Assembly: GCA_049840435.1 (NCBI GenBank)
Contig: JASGKY010000043.1
Coordinates: 62,001 to 126,000, forward strand
Direction: 5' to 3'
From: JADLHS01 sp049840435
GTDB lineage: Bacteria; Verrucomicrobiota; Verrucomicrobiia; Limisphaerales; JADLHS01
Length of the DNA stretch: 64,000 nt
Positions within the stretch are counted from its first letter, which is position 1, and every line of letters begins with the position of its first letter. Made by a program: the position numbers and the translations under genes. The notes under the pieces were generated by a model. That model worked only from the letters and a program-made list of their open reading frames with translations, made no database searches and was not told the origin of the DNA. This document shows positions 1-7,896 of the stretch, one piece after another.

Positions 1-1279
1 TGCGGGTCAGTTCGAGTTTGAACTGGTTGGTATCGATCGCCTGCGGATTACCGGTGTAGGAGTTCACGCTCGGCATGTCCTGCCAGACGAGAATGCCCAA
101 CTTGTCGGCCCAATAGTACCAACGCGCCGGCTCCACTTTGATATGCTTGCGAACCATGTTGTAACCGAGCGTCTTCTCTTCTAGCAGATCGCTCTTGAGC
201 GCGTCGTCGGTCGGCGCAGTGTAAATGCCATCTGGCCAGAAGCCTTGGTCCAGCGGACCGAATTGAAAGACAAATTGATTATTGAGCAGCATCTTTAAGT
301 AACCATTGCTTGTGCCGACGCTGGATTTGCGCATGCCGAAGTAGCTGCCTACTACGTCTACCGCCAATCCTGCATTTCCGAGCGTGACGGTTAGGTCGTA
401 AAGGAAGGGATTTGTAGGCGACCAGAGATTCGGGTTCGGAACGGGCAGCAGAAGTTGTGTGCCCGGAGCGCCGAAGACTGTGCCGACGATGGTATTTCCA
501 TTCCGAGCTACCGCTTGAACTGTAATGCCATTGGTCGGGCCAGCTACATCCACCGTCACGCTGAGCTTCTGGTTGTCAATATCCGGCACGAGCTTGAGAC
601 TTCCGATATGCGTTGTTGGTGCCGGTTCAAGCCACACTGTTTGCCAGATGCCGCTGCACGAGGTGTACATGATGCCGCCGGGGCTGAGCGTCTGTTTGCC
701 GCGCGGCTGACCGTAGTTATCGGTCGGGTCATAGACGCGCACGATCAATTCCTGCGGTCCGCTGCCGTTCAGGTACGCGGTGATGTCGTAGCTGAAGGGA
801 TCGTAACCGCCCTTGTGGACGCCCACGCTCTGGCCGTTGATGAAGACTTCCGATTCCCAGTCCACTGCGCCGAAATGCAGCAGGAGCCGCTGACCATTCC
901 ATGCGGGTGGCACTGTGAACGTCCGGCGATACCACGAACGAGCGTAGTATTGCATCACTCCCGATAACGCGGACTCCATTGGGAAGGGGACGAGAATCTC
1001 ACTGCTGAGAACTTGATTGGTGGGAACAGGATCGCTGACAGCACCCGCTTGGAATTGCCAGAGCCCATTCAAGTTTATCCAGTTGGTGCGAACCATTTGC
1101 GGGCGCGGATATTCCGGCAAGGGCGCATTGGTATCCACCAACTGCGCCCACGGCGTCATGATGGACGCTTGCTGAAGCTCCCACGCGAAACTGCTGAATG
1201 AGAGGAAGGCGAGCGCCAACAGGCTGATGAGCGTGATTGCCAGCCTACGGGCGGGGGAGAGCGTTGAACGGTGCTTCAT
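1..1279 (-). CDS. Glycoside hydrolase family 2 protein (beta-galactosidase/glucuronidase-like), 3' end cut by window
   Basis: The minus strand is open from an ATG at 1279 to the window edge, about 426 codons, so only the N-terminal part is visible. The protein starts with a basic n-region and a hydrophobic stretch ending near SSFAW, a secretion signal. A jelly-roll sugar-binding domain follows (motifs LNGLWQFQ, SWYRRTF, VFINGQSVGVHKGGYDPFSYD, GIWQTVWLEP), then an immunoglobulin-like sandwich, then the beginning of the TIM barrel (GYNMVRKHIKVEP and LGILVWQDMP). These are signature features of GH2. The catalytic glutamates would lie beyond the window. The substrate cannot be read from this part; the neighbouring xylan/arabinan enzymes suggest a plant-polysaccharide side chain. 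I spot-checked frame continuity at several points rather than base by base. Confidence 0.85.
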   Translation of the reverse strand, partial: MKHRSTLSPARRLAITLISLLALAFLSFSSFAWELQQASIMTPWAQLVDTNAPLPEYPRPQMVRTNWINLNGLWQFQAGAVSDPVPTNQVLSSEILVPFPMESALSGVMQYYARSWYRRTFTVPPAWNGQRLLLHFGAVDWESEVFINGQSVGVHKGGYDPFSYDITAYLNGSGPQELIVRVYDPTDNYGQPRGKQTLSPGGIMYTSCSGIWQTVWLEPAPTTHIGSLKLVPDIDNQKLSVTVDVAGPTNGITVQAVARNGNTIVGTVFGAPGTQLLLPVPNPNLWSPTNPFLYDLTVTLGNAGLAVDVVGSYFGMRKSSVGTSNGYLKMLLNNQFVFQFGPLDQGFWPDGIYTAPTDDALKSDLLEEKTLGYNMVRKHIKVEPARWYYWADKLGILVWQDMPSVNSYTGNPQAIDTNQFKLELTR

Positions 1280-1955
1280 GAATCCTGTTTGATGTGCGTG
1301 TGTCGGGGAATGTTACTGCTTGGCAGTGTTGCCGGGGCAATAGACGCCAGCACGTCGCATAATTGGGTGACAGCTATGGCGCCGTGGCGGGCCCGAACGA
1401 TGGCGAACGGCGCGAGAACCTGGCGTGATCCAGCCGCAGGGAGACGGCAAAGCGTTTGCGGACTCCGAATCAGTCCGAAGTCAGCGAGATTGAGATGAGG
1501 ATTTGAGCGCCGGCGCAGAATTTACGGAGGAAAGGGAAAAGTGGCGCAGCGCCTTGAGCGTCGTGCCGATGCGCTCCCAGTCAGGATGCGGACACCAGCC
1601 TGCTCCCGGGGTGCGTTCGCGTTCGCGATGTGCGAGTAGTTGCAAAAAGACGTGGCGCGATTGGGGGTTCACTTTCATAAGCGATTCCTCGGGCCGGGAG
1701 TTCTTCCGGTGGCAAAGCGCACCAGCATCATGCCGCGTAACCGGCCGTGCTCCGGGGAAAAAACGGGACGAGTCGCAAGCGCACACGGTTGGTAGCTCTG
1801 ACCCGTCCGCACCTTCGTCACGTCCGTGGCGAAGGAAAGTGGCGCGATTTTGTTGATGGGCGTGGCACGCTGCATCGCCTCCAGAACACCGGATTGCCGC
1901 GACAGGCAAAAGGCGAAAGCGTTACAAACAGGCAACTTCAGGTCCGGCGCGGGTG
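1280..1955. other. Intergenic stretch without a supported gene
   Basis: About 680 bases lie between the divergent GH2 gene and the Pho-box upstream of the TonB operon. Open frames of 95-142 codons exist on both strands, but their translations are rich in Arg/Ser/Cys/His, show no domain, no signal peptide and no credible ribosome binding site. I treat them as chance frames. The stretch should carry the GH2 promoter. Confidence 0.5.
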
Positions 1956-1984
1956 TTGTCACGGAGTTGTAACTTCAGCGACAC
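1956..1984 (+). promoter_or_regulatory. Pho-box-like 11-bp direct repeats before the TonB operon
   Basis: TTGTCAC at 1956-1962 and TTGTAAC at 1967-1973 are spaced exactly 11 bp apart, and a weaker third copy (GCGACAC) sits at 1978-1984. Known PhoB boxes are 7-mers close to CTGTCAT repeated every 11 bp. The last copy ends 36 bp before the ATG at 2021. Similar repeats precede 10907, 48664 and 51458. Regulator identity is inferred. Confidence 0.55.
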
Positions 1985-2020
1985 GCTCGCGTGACGCCGT
2001 TTTCACATGCTGCTCCGCGC

Positions 2021-2788
2021 ATGAATCGTGTGATTTCCTCGTTGGTCATTCTGGTTGGAATCAGTGTCGCCACTTCGGCCGCTGAAACCAGTTCCAGTGC
2101 CATGGCGCAGACGCGGTCCACCCTCGAACAATGGGTGCAGACGCGGCAGTTGATTTCTCAGACCCGCGTCGACTGGCAGGCGGACAAGGAAACGCTTGAA
2201 CAGACCGTGGCCCTCTACGAACGCGAGCTGAAGGCGATTGACGAGCAGCTGTCCAAGGTCGCCACGAACAACACGCAAGTCGCCAAGGAAATGATCGAAG
2301 CGGAGGCACTGCAGAAGACCTCCAATGAAACGCTCGGCGACGCGAAGAAGTTCACCACGGAATTCGAGACGAAGGTCAGGCAGCTCGTGCCACAACTGCC
2401 CGGGCCGTTGCAGGACATCCTCAAACCGCAGCTCGCGCGGCTGCCCGCCGATCCCAACAACACCAAGATGCTCGCCGCCGAACGCATGCAGGTGCTCGTG
2501 GGCGTGCTCAACGAGTTGGACAAGTTCAACAACGCCGTCAGCATCTTTAACGAACGCCGCAAGAACGACAATGGCGAGGAGGTTTCCGTGCAAACGGTCT
2601 ATATCGGTCTGGGCGCGGCGTACTTCGTGAACGAGGCTGGCGATTTTGCCGGCACGGGCACGGCTGGCAAGAACGGCTGGGAATGGACGGCCAAGCCCGA
2701 GATCGCCTCGACGGTCCATGAAGTTGTGAAGATTTATCGCAACGAACGCGCCGCGCGCTTCGTCACGCTCCCTGCCGCCGTCCGCTGA
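2021..2788 (+). CDS. DUF3450-family periplasmic coiled-coil protein of the TonB system
   Basis: This is a 255-residue secreted protein. I use the ATG at 2021 because it begins directly with a signal peptide (MNRVISSLVILVGISVATSA); an in-frame GTG at 1991 gives an extra 10 residues without purpose. Residues about 25-130 form a long heptad-rich coiled coil (leucine/glutamate rich, with TLEQTVALYERELKAIDEQL). The C-terminal half contains QTVYIGLGAAYFVNEAG and a Gly-Trp-Glu-Trp segment typical of DUF3450. Family members occur as the first gene of TtpC-type TonB operons (TonB2/TonB3 systems of Vibrio), where they are thought to help energise outer-membrane transport. The next gene starts 20 bp downstream and is functionally linked. 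Confidence 0.85.
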   Translation: MNRVISSLVILVGISVATSAAETSSSAMAQTRSTLEQWVQTRQLISQTRVDWQADKETLEQTVALYERELKAIDEQLSKVATNNTQVAKEMIEAEALQKTSNETLGDAKKFTTEFETKVRQLVPQLPGPLQDILKPQLARLPADPNNTKMLAAERMQVLVGVLNELDKFNNAVSIFNERRKNDNGEEVSVQTVYIGLGAAYFVNEAGDFAGTGTAGKNGWEWTAKPEIASTVHEVVKIYRNERAARFVTLPAAVR

Positions 2789-2807
2789 TCCTTAATTTTT
2801 CCGAACG

Positions 2808-4215
2808 ATGAAATTGAAAGCGAAATTTTTTTTGGCCCTGGCTCTCAGCGCTCCCTTTGCCGGCGGTGCGCAGACGCTCGACGGCGTTCTCTCCGGTGCT
2901 TCAGCGGATCTGCAGAAAGCCACGACGGAACTTTCCGCCGTGCGGCAGGAGATCGAGGCTGAGCGCCTCCCGCTGGCTCGCAAGGTCACCGATCTGGAGC
3001 AGCAACTCATCAATCGCCGCGCCGAACTCGCCAAGGCGCAGCGTTTCCAGGAAAACCAACTCGTCGAGCTGAATGCCCTCAAGGCCGACGCCAAGCGGCA
3101 GGCCGACGAGGTGAAGTACGTGGACTCGCTTATCACCGAGTATGCCCGTGCGTTCCAATCGCGACTGAACTTCGTCGAAGAACCGCGCTACAAGCCAACG
3201 TTGGAACAGGTGGATGCGGCGGCGGCTTCGGTGGATTTGTCCGCAAAGGAAAAATTTGCGCGGCGTACCGGTCCTGCTGGCGACTGCGCTCCAGCGTGTG
3301 GAGGGAGTCCAGGGCGGCGAATTGTTCGAGGGCAAGGCATTGGATCGGCAGGGCTTGGTGCAATCCGGCAAGGTGGCCGTGTTCGGGCCAGTGGCGATGT
3401 TTGCCAGCACGTCCGGCAACGCCGCTGGTTTGCTGCAGCAGGAACTCAACAAGGCCGATCCGACCGTAGCGGCGCTTGATCCAAAGTTGGTGGAAGCGAG
3501 CCGGGGCTTGGTTTCTTCCGGCAGCGGGCAATTGGTGTTCGATCCGACGCTCGGCAATGCGTTCAAGTTGTCCGCGATGCACACGAGCCTTTACCACAAG
3601 CTCGCGGAAGGTGGCTTGGTGATGATTCCGCTGCTTAGCTTGGGGTTCGCCTCGCTTGTGCTGGCACTGGTCAAGTGGCTGCAATTCTCCCGCATCCGCC
3701 TCGCCAGCGAGCGGGATCTGCAAGCCGTGTTAAATCATATCGAAAACAACAAGCCTGAGCAGGCCCTCAACCACGCTCGCAGCATTCCTGGCATTGCCGG
3801 GGAACTGCTCGCCACGGCGGTCCAGCACGTGGATGAGAAGAAGGAATACATCGAGGAAATCCTCTACGAGAAAATGCTCGGTGCGCGGTCGCGCTTGGAG
3901 CGCGGTTTGCCGTTCCTCGCGTTGACGGCGACGACCGGGCCGTTGCTCGGGTTGCTTGGCACGGTCACGGGCATGATCGCGACGTTCAAGCTCATCTCCA
4001 GTTTCGGTAGCGGCGATCCAAAGATGCTGGCGGCTGGTATTTCCGAAGCATTGATGGCGACGGCGACCGGCATGGGCGTGGCGATTCCCTCGTTGTTGCT
4101 GCACGCGTTCCTGACCCGCAAGGCCAAGAGCATTCTCGGTAGCATGGAGCAGACGGCGGTCGGCTTTGTGAACGGCGTGCCACAGGAAGATGAGCCCAAA
4201 CCGGCTTTTTCGTGA
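2808..4215 (+). CDS. TtpC-like long ExbB/TolQ protein with periplasmic coiled coil (apparent frameshift near 3262)
   Basis: Two overlapping frames together make one TtpC-type protein. The 5' frame (from 2808) gives a signal peptide ending about FAGGA and a coiled coil (residues ~25-115) like the preceding DUF3450 protein. At about 3260-3265 the homology passes to the +1 frame (GVPVLLATALQRVEGVQGG) and continues to 4215. The C-terminal half is MotA/TolQ/ExbB: a first membrane segment at GGLVMIPLLSLGFASLVLALV, then a cytoplasmic loop, then GPLLGLLGTVTGMIATFKL and a final segment around GISEALMATATGMGVAIPS, the canonical proton-channel motifs. Function: part of the proton-driven motor for TonB. 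The frame break is probably a one-base sequence error, since both halves are well conserved. Confidence 0.85.
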
Positions 4216-4245
4216 CCCACGCTTGAACCTCAACCCACCACTCTT

Positions 4246-4923
4246 ATGAATGAACTCTGGCAAACGATGTGGCACACTTGGACGACCGGGGGCTGGGTGA
4301 TGATCGCGATGGTGGTTCTTTCGCTGATCACGTACGTGAGCGCCGCGCACGTGTTGATGTCGGCGCGGCATCCGGGCATCACGAAGGCCAACGATGTCGT
4401 GATCCGCAACTGGGTGGCCAAACCCGACGTCGCCCCGAAGAAACTGCGCGAACTCATCCGCTACACGCAGGACGAAATCCATTCGCTCAAGGACATCGAA
4501 GGCCGTTTTCGCGAAGTCGAAGCCACCAAGGTGCTTGATCTGGATCGGCGCATCACGTTTTTGAACGTGCTGGTGATCTCCGCACCGCTGTTCGGGTTGC
4601 TCGGCACGGTGATGGGGATGTTACTCACGTTCAAAGCCATCGGCATCGGCGGCAGCTCCGCTTCGGAAATCATCGCCAAAGGCATCAGCGAAGCGCTCGT
4701 GGCCACGCAGACCGGCATGATGATCGCCGTACCCGGCTTGGTGATGGCGAGCATCGCAAAGCGCTGGCGCAATGAGTTTGTCGCGTTCCTGGCGCGGCTC
4801 GAAAGCACCACGCTGCGGCATTATCGTCCGGAGTTCCGCGGCATGACTCGTTTCTTCACCCGTGATACGGAGACCGGCACGACTCCGCCGCCCGCTACCA
4901 ACCCGGCCACTGTTTCCGCATGA
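4246..4923 (+). CDS. exbB: ExbB/TolQ-type proton channel protein
   Basis: This 225-residue inner-membrane protein has an N-terminal membrane helix (WVMIAMVVLSLITYVSAAHVL), a cytoplasmic helical region (residues ~50-120), then APLFGLLGTVMGMLLTFKAI and GISEALVATQTGMMIAVPGL, the paired helices of the MotA/TolQ/ExbB family. It is the second ExbB in the operon, as is usual for TtpC-type systems where a short ExbB partners ExbD. Its last four bases (ATGA at 4920) contain the start codon of the following exbD gene, pointing to translational coupling. Family assignment is firm; transported substrate is inferred from the receptor and Pho-box context. Confidence 0.92.
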   Translation: MNELWQTMWHTWTTGGWVMIAMVVLSLITYVSAAHVLMSARHPGITKANDVVIRNWVAKPDVAPKKLRELIRYTQDEIHSLKDIEGRFREVEATKVLDLDRRITFLNVLVISAPLFGLLGTVMGMLLTFKAIGIGGSSASEIIAKGISEALVATQTGMMIAVPGLVMASIAKRWRNEFVAFLARLESTTLRHYRPEFRGMTRFFTRDTETGTTPPPATNPATVSA

Positions 4924-5327
4924 AGTTCCGTCGCACGCTGGCTGAGCCTGATGAGACGATCGAGCTGAATCTGATTCCGCTCATCGACATCATCATGTTC
5001 CTGCTGATCTTCTTTATCTCGACCACCAGCATGATGCAGGAACGCGGGGTCGTGGTGGATAAACCGCAATCCGCACCCAGCGCCGGTAACAGTGAGAACA
5101 AATCCATCCTCCTCGCGGTCACGCCGGAAGGAAAGATCACGTATGACGGCAAGGAAATTGATCTCGGTGGCGTACGTCCGACGGTGAAGCGGCTTTGCGC
5201 CGAGGAGGCATTGCCGGTGGTGATCCAGGTCAGTGAGAAATCGCGGTCCGGCATGATGATCCGCGTGATTGACGAAGCGCGCATGGGCGGCGCGAAGGAC
5301 GTGAGCGTCGCGTCGCAACGCAGTTGA
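4920..5327 (+). CDS. exbD: ExbD/TolR-type protein, copy 1
   Basis: 135 residues: a short cytoplasmic N-terminus, a single membrane helix ELNLIPLIDIIMFLLIFFI that carries the conserved Asp needed for proton movement, and a periplasmic domain with KITYDGKEIDLGGVRPTVK and IRVIDEARMGGAKDVSVA, typical of ExbD. The start overlaps the stop of the preceding exbB by four bases. It has a close paralogue immediately downstream (5337-5741) with the same membrane helix and fold, a tandem duplication. Together they would give a heteromeric ExbD pair for the TonB motor. Confidence 0.92.
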   Translation: MKFRRTLAEPDETIELNLIPLIDIIMFLLIFFISTTSMMQERGVVVDKPQSAPSAGNSENKSILLAVTPEGKITYDGKEIDLGGVRPTVKRLCAEEALPVVIQVSEKSRSGMMIRVIDEARMGGAKDVSVASQRS

Positions 5328-5336
5328 CCCACGCCC

Positions 5337-5741
5337 ATGAGATTTCGCCGCCAGCTGGAAGAACCTGATGAGGCCATTGAGCTGAACCTGATTCCGCTCA
5401 TTGATATCATCATGTTCCTGCTCATCTTTTTCATCTCGACCACGAGCTTCATCGAAGAACCCGGTGTGCAGGTGAACAAGCCCCGCGCCGCCAGCGCCAA
5501 GCAGACGGACAAGAACAGCATCATCTTCGCTGTCACTGCGGACGGCAAAATTGCCTACGGCGGCAAGGAGATTGGGCTCGGCGGTGTGCGCCCCACGGTG
5601 AAACGGCTTTGTGCGAAAGAACCGCTCCCCGTGGTGATCCAATCTGATGACAACGCCAACTCTGGCATAGTCATCAACGTGATCGACGAGGCAAAGCTCG
5701 GCGGCGCCAAGGAAGTCAATCTCGCCACGGACAAAAGCTGA
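5337..5741 (+). CDS. exbD: ExbD/TolR-type protein, copy 2
   Basis: 134 residues, paralogous to the gene 9 bp upstream: the same IPLIDIIMFLLIFFISTTS membrane helix with its essential Asp, then a periplasmic domain ending with VINVIDEAKLGGAKEVNLA. The two copies differ mostly in the periplasmic linker after the helix (MMQERGVVVDKPQ against FIEEPGVQVNKPR). Tight spacing on both sides places it in the same transcript as the ExbB and TonB genes. Confidence 0.92.
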   Translation: MRFRRQLEEPDEAIELNLIPLIDIIMFLLIFFISTTSFIEEPGVQVNKPRAASAKQTDKNSIIFAVTADGKIAYGGKEIGLGGVRPTVKRLCAKEPLPVVIQSDDNANSGIVINVIDEAKLGGAKEVNLATDKS

Positions 5742-5749
5742 TTTCCGCG

Positions 5750-6412
5750 ATGCGCAAAGTTTACCAAAACGAAAGCAAGTTCTCAGGCCTGCCCGCCGCG
5801 ATCATCTTCGGCGTCGGCTTCACGGCAGTTTTGTTCGGGTTCATTCCGTTCGCCCATCGCATTGCCAAGCCGGAGCGGAAGCTGGAATTGCGCACGACCA
5901 GCGTGGTGGATATGCCGCCACCTGAGGTGGAGAACACGCCACCGCCACAGTTGGAAGAAGAGAAAGCGCCCGAAGCCCAGCCCGAGCCGGAACTGACGGA
6001 GACGCAGCAGCAGATTCCGTTGAATGCAGACCTAGAGGTCGCGATGGGATCGGGCGGTGCGCTCGCCGGCTTCGGCGAAATCCGGTCGCTCACCGCCGCT
6101 GAAGCGGTGCAGGAAGACACGTTTGACGTTGCTGAGCTCGAGAAGCGCCCCGAGCCGGTGTCGCAGGTCGCGCCGAGTTATCCCGACTCGTTGCGCAAGT
6201 CGAAGGTGGAGGGCGTGGTGACGTTGATCTTTGTGCTCGATGAAACGGGCCGGGTGGAAGACCCGCGTGTGGAGAATTCCTCGCGCCCTGAATTTGAAAA
6301 GCCCGCGCTGGACGCCATCCGCAAATGGCGCTTCAGCCCCGGCCAGAAAGACGGTCAACCCGTGCGGACTTACATCCGCGTGCCGATGCGTTTCCGGGTG
6401 ACGACGGGTTGA
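5750..6412 (+). CDS. tonB: TonB energy transducer
   Basis: 220 residues with the full TonB plan: a short cytoplasmic N-terminus, one membrane helix (LPAAIIFGVGFTAVLFGFIPF, residues ~14-35), a Pro/Glu-rich periplasmic linker (PPPEVENTPPPQLEEEKAPE), and a C-terminal TonB domain (residues ~135-218: VAPSYPDSLRKSKVEGVVTL, then ALDAIRKWRFSPGQKDGQPV). It carries motor energy from ExbB/ExbD to the TonB box of the receptor encoded at 7897. The stop codon overlaps a possible start of the next gene (TGATG at 6410-6414). Confidence 0.93.
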   Translation: MRKVYQNESKFSGLPAAIIFGVGFTAVLFGFIPFAHRIAKPERKLELRTTSVVDMPPPEVENTPPPQLEEEKAPEAQPEPELTETQQQIPLNADLEVAMGSGGALAGFGEIRSLTAAEAVQEDTFDVAELEKRPEPVSQVAPSYPDSLRKSKVEGVVTLIFVLDETGRVEDPRVENSSRPEFEKPALDAIRKWRFSPGQKDGQPVRTYIRVPMRFRVTTG

Positions 6413-7860
6413 TGCCGCTGATTGCGATGATTTTTATGACTCAGAACCGAAAACCAACCTTGCTCGCAACGCTCATTCTGGCGGGCGCAATTTCCGGCGC
6501 TGTCGCTGCGGAAAAGACCAGTGCCCCTCCAGCCGCCGGGCCGTTTGCTCCGCTTGCCGCCGATCACGAACTGGCGTCTGTCTGGAACGACGCGGATTTT
6601 CAGCGCCGTTTGATCGGCAGCTATGGTTTTGCTTCCGAAGCCGAGCCGCGGTTGCAGCCGGACGAACTGGAAAAGTATCGCGCCATCGTCGTGCCGATCC
6701 TCACCAACAGTGACCCAAAGAAAATCATCGCGACGATCGAAGGATTGACCGGGCCGAAAGCGAGCGCGGTATTCGACTTCACGCTGGGCAATGTTTATTT
6801 CCAACGCGAAGACCTGACCAACGCAGTGAAGTGTTTCGAGACGGCGATCCTGAAATTTCCCGACTACCGCCGCGCGCAGAAGAACCTCGCCTTCGCGCTC
6901 GTTCGCGACGGCAAATATGCGGAAGCGATCAAGCCGCTGTCGCGCACCATCGCACTGGGTGGCGCGGATGGGAAAGTGTTCGGCTTGCTCGGTTTCGCGT
7001 CGGTGAGCCTCGGCCGGAATGTGTCGGCGGAGGCGGCGTATCGGCAGGCGCTGGTGTATGAGCCGGAGAATCTGGATTTCAAACTTGGTCTGGTGAAAAG
7101 CTCCGTTGGCACGGGCAATTATGCCTATGCGCTGGCGTTGCTCGACGAGTTGCTCAAGCAATATCCCGAGCGGGACAACTTGTGGACGTTGCAGGCGAAT
7201 CTGTTCATCCAGCAGGAAAAACCCGCGCAAGCAGCGGTCAGTCTGGAAATGTTGCGCCGGATGGACAAGGCTACGCCGCAATCGCTCAATCTACTCGGCG
7301 ATCTTTACATGGCGCAGGACTCGCGCGACCTCGCGCTCGGCGCGTATCTCGAAGCGCTCGCCAAGGACGGCGGGCAGAATCCGGCCAAGGCCTTGCGTCC
7401 GGCGCAGATCTTGGTGAGTCGCGGTGCGTTCGCGGAGGCGAAACAGTTGTTCGCCAAGATTCGGGCGGCAAGCACGCCGTTGAGCAGCGTGGACGAACTC
7501 AAGTTACTCAAGCTCGAAGCCAAGGTCGCGATGTCCACCGGTGCGGGCGAGAAAGCCATCGAATCGCTGGAGCAGATCACCCAGAAAGATCCGCTCGATG
7601 CCGAGGCGTTGTTGCTGGCAGGCGATTACTACAGCAAGAATGGGCAGAAGGAGAAGGCGGAGTTCCGGTATCGCACGGCGGCGGGGATTTCCGGCTACGA
7701 AGCGGAGGCGTATGTGAAGCATGCGCAGTTGCTCGTGCAGTCGCAGAAATATGCCGAGGCGGCAGAATTGTTGAAGAAAGCGCAAAAGGTGAAGCCGCGC
7801 GACAACGTCCAACGCTACCTCGAAAAAGTGGAACAACTGAGCCGCACGGCGCGGTCCTGA
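6412..7860 (+). CDS. Secreted tetratricopeptide-repeat protein of the TonB operon
   Basis: About 482 residues. Two starts are plausible: ATG 6412, which overlaps the tonB stop (TGATG), or ATG 6436, which gives a more standard signal peptide (MTQNRKPTLLATLILAGAIS). The mature protein consists of TPR helix pairs, for example GNVYFQREDLTNAVKCFETA, AEAAYRQALVYEPENLDFKL, GDLYMAQDSRDLALGAYLEA and AGDYYSKNGQKEKAEFRYRT. TPR proteins accompany TtpC-type TonB operons and have been proposed to assist the motor or receptor in the periplasm; here that role is inferred. The receptor gene starts 36 bp downstream. Confidence 0.85.
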   Translation: MPLIAMIFMTQNRKPTLLATLILAGAISGAVAAEKTSAPPAAGPFAPLAADHELASVWNDADFQRRLIGSYGFASEAEPRLQPDELEKYRAIVVPILTNSDPKKIIATIEGLTGPKASAVFDFTLGNVYFQREDLTNAVKCFETAILKFPDYRRAQKNLAFALVRDGKYAEAIKPLSRTIALGGADGKVFGLLGFASVSLGRNVSAEAAYRQALVYEPENLDFKLGLVKSSVGTGNYAYALALLDELLKQYPERDNLWTLQANLFIQQEKPAQAAVSLEMLRRMDKATPQSLNLLGDLYMAQDSRDLALGAYLEALAKDGGQNPAKALRPAQILVSRGAFAEAKQLFAKIRAASTPLSSVDELKLLKLEAKVAMSTGAGEKAIESLEQITQKDPLDAEALLLAGDYYSKNGQKEKAEFRYRTAAGISGYEAEAYVKHAQLLVQSQKYAEAAELLKKAQKVKPRDNVQRYLEKVEQLSRTARS

Positions 7861-7896
7861 GTGGTGACAGAATTACCTGCCAACCAGTCACTGCTC

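Noticed and set aside
1481..1909. 142-codon minus-strand frame and overlapping plus-strand 117-codon frame upstream of the TonB operon
   Set aside because: No domain, no signal peptide, unusual Arg/Ser/His/Cys composition; frames on both strands cover the same bases.
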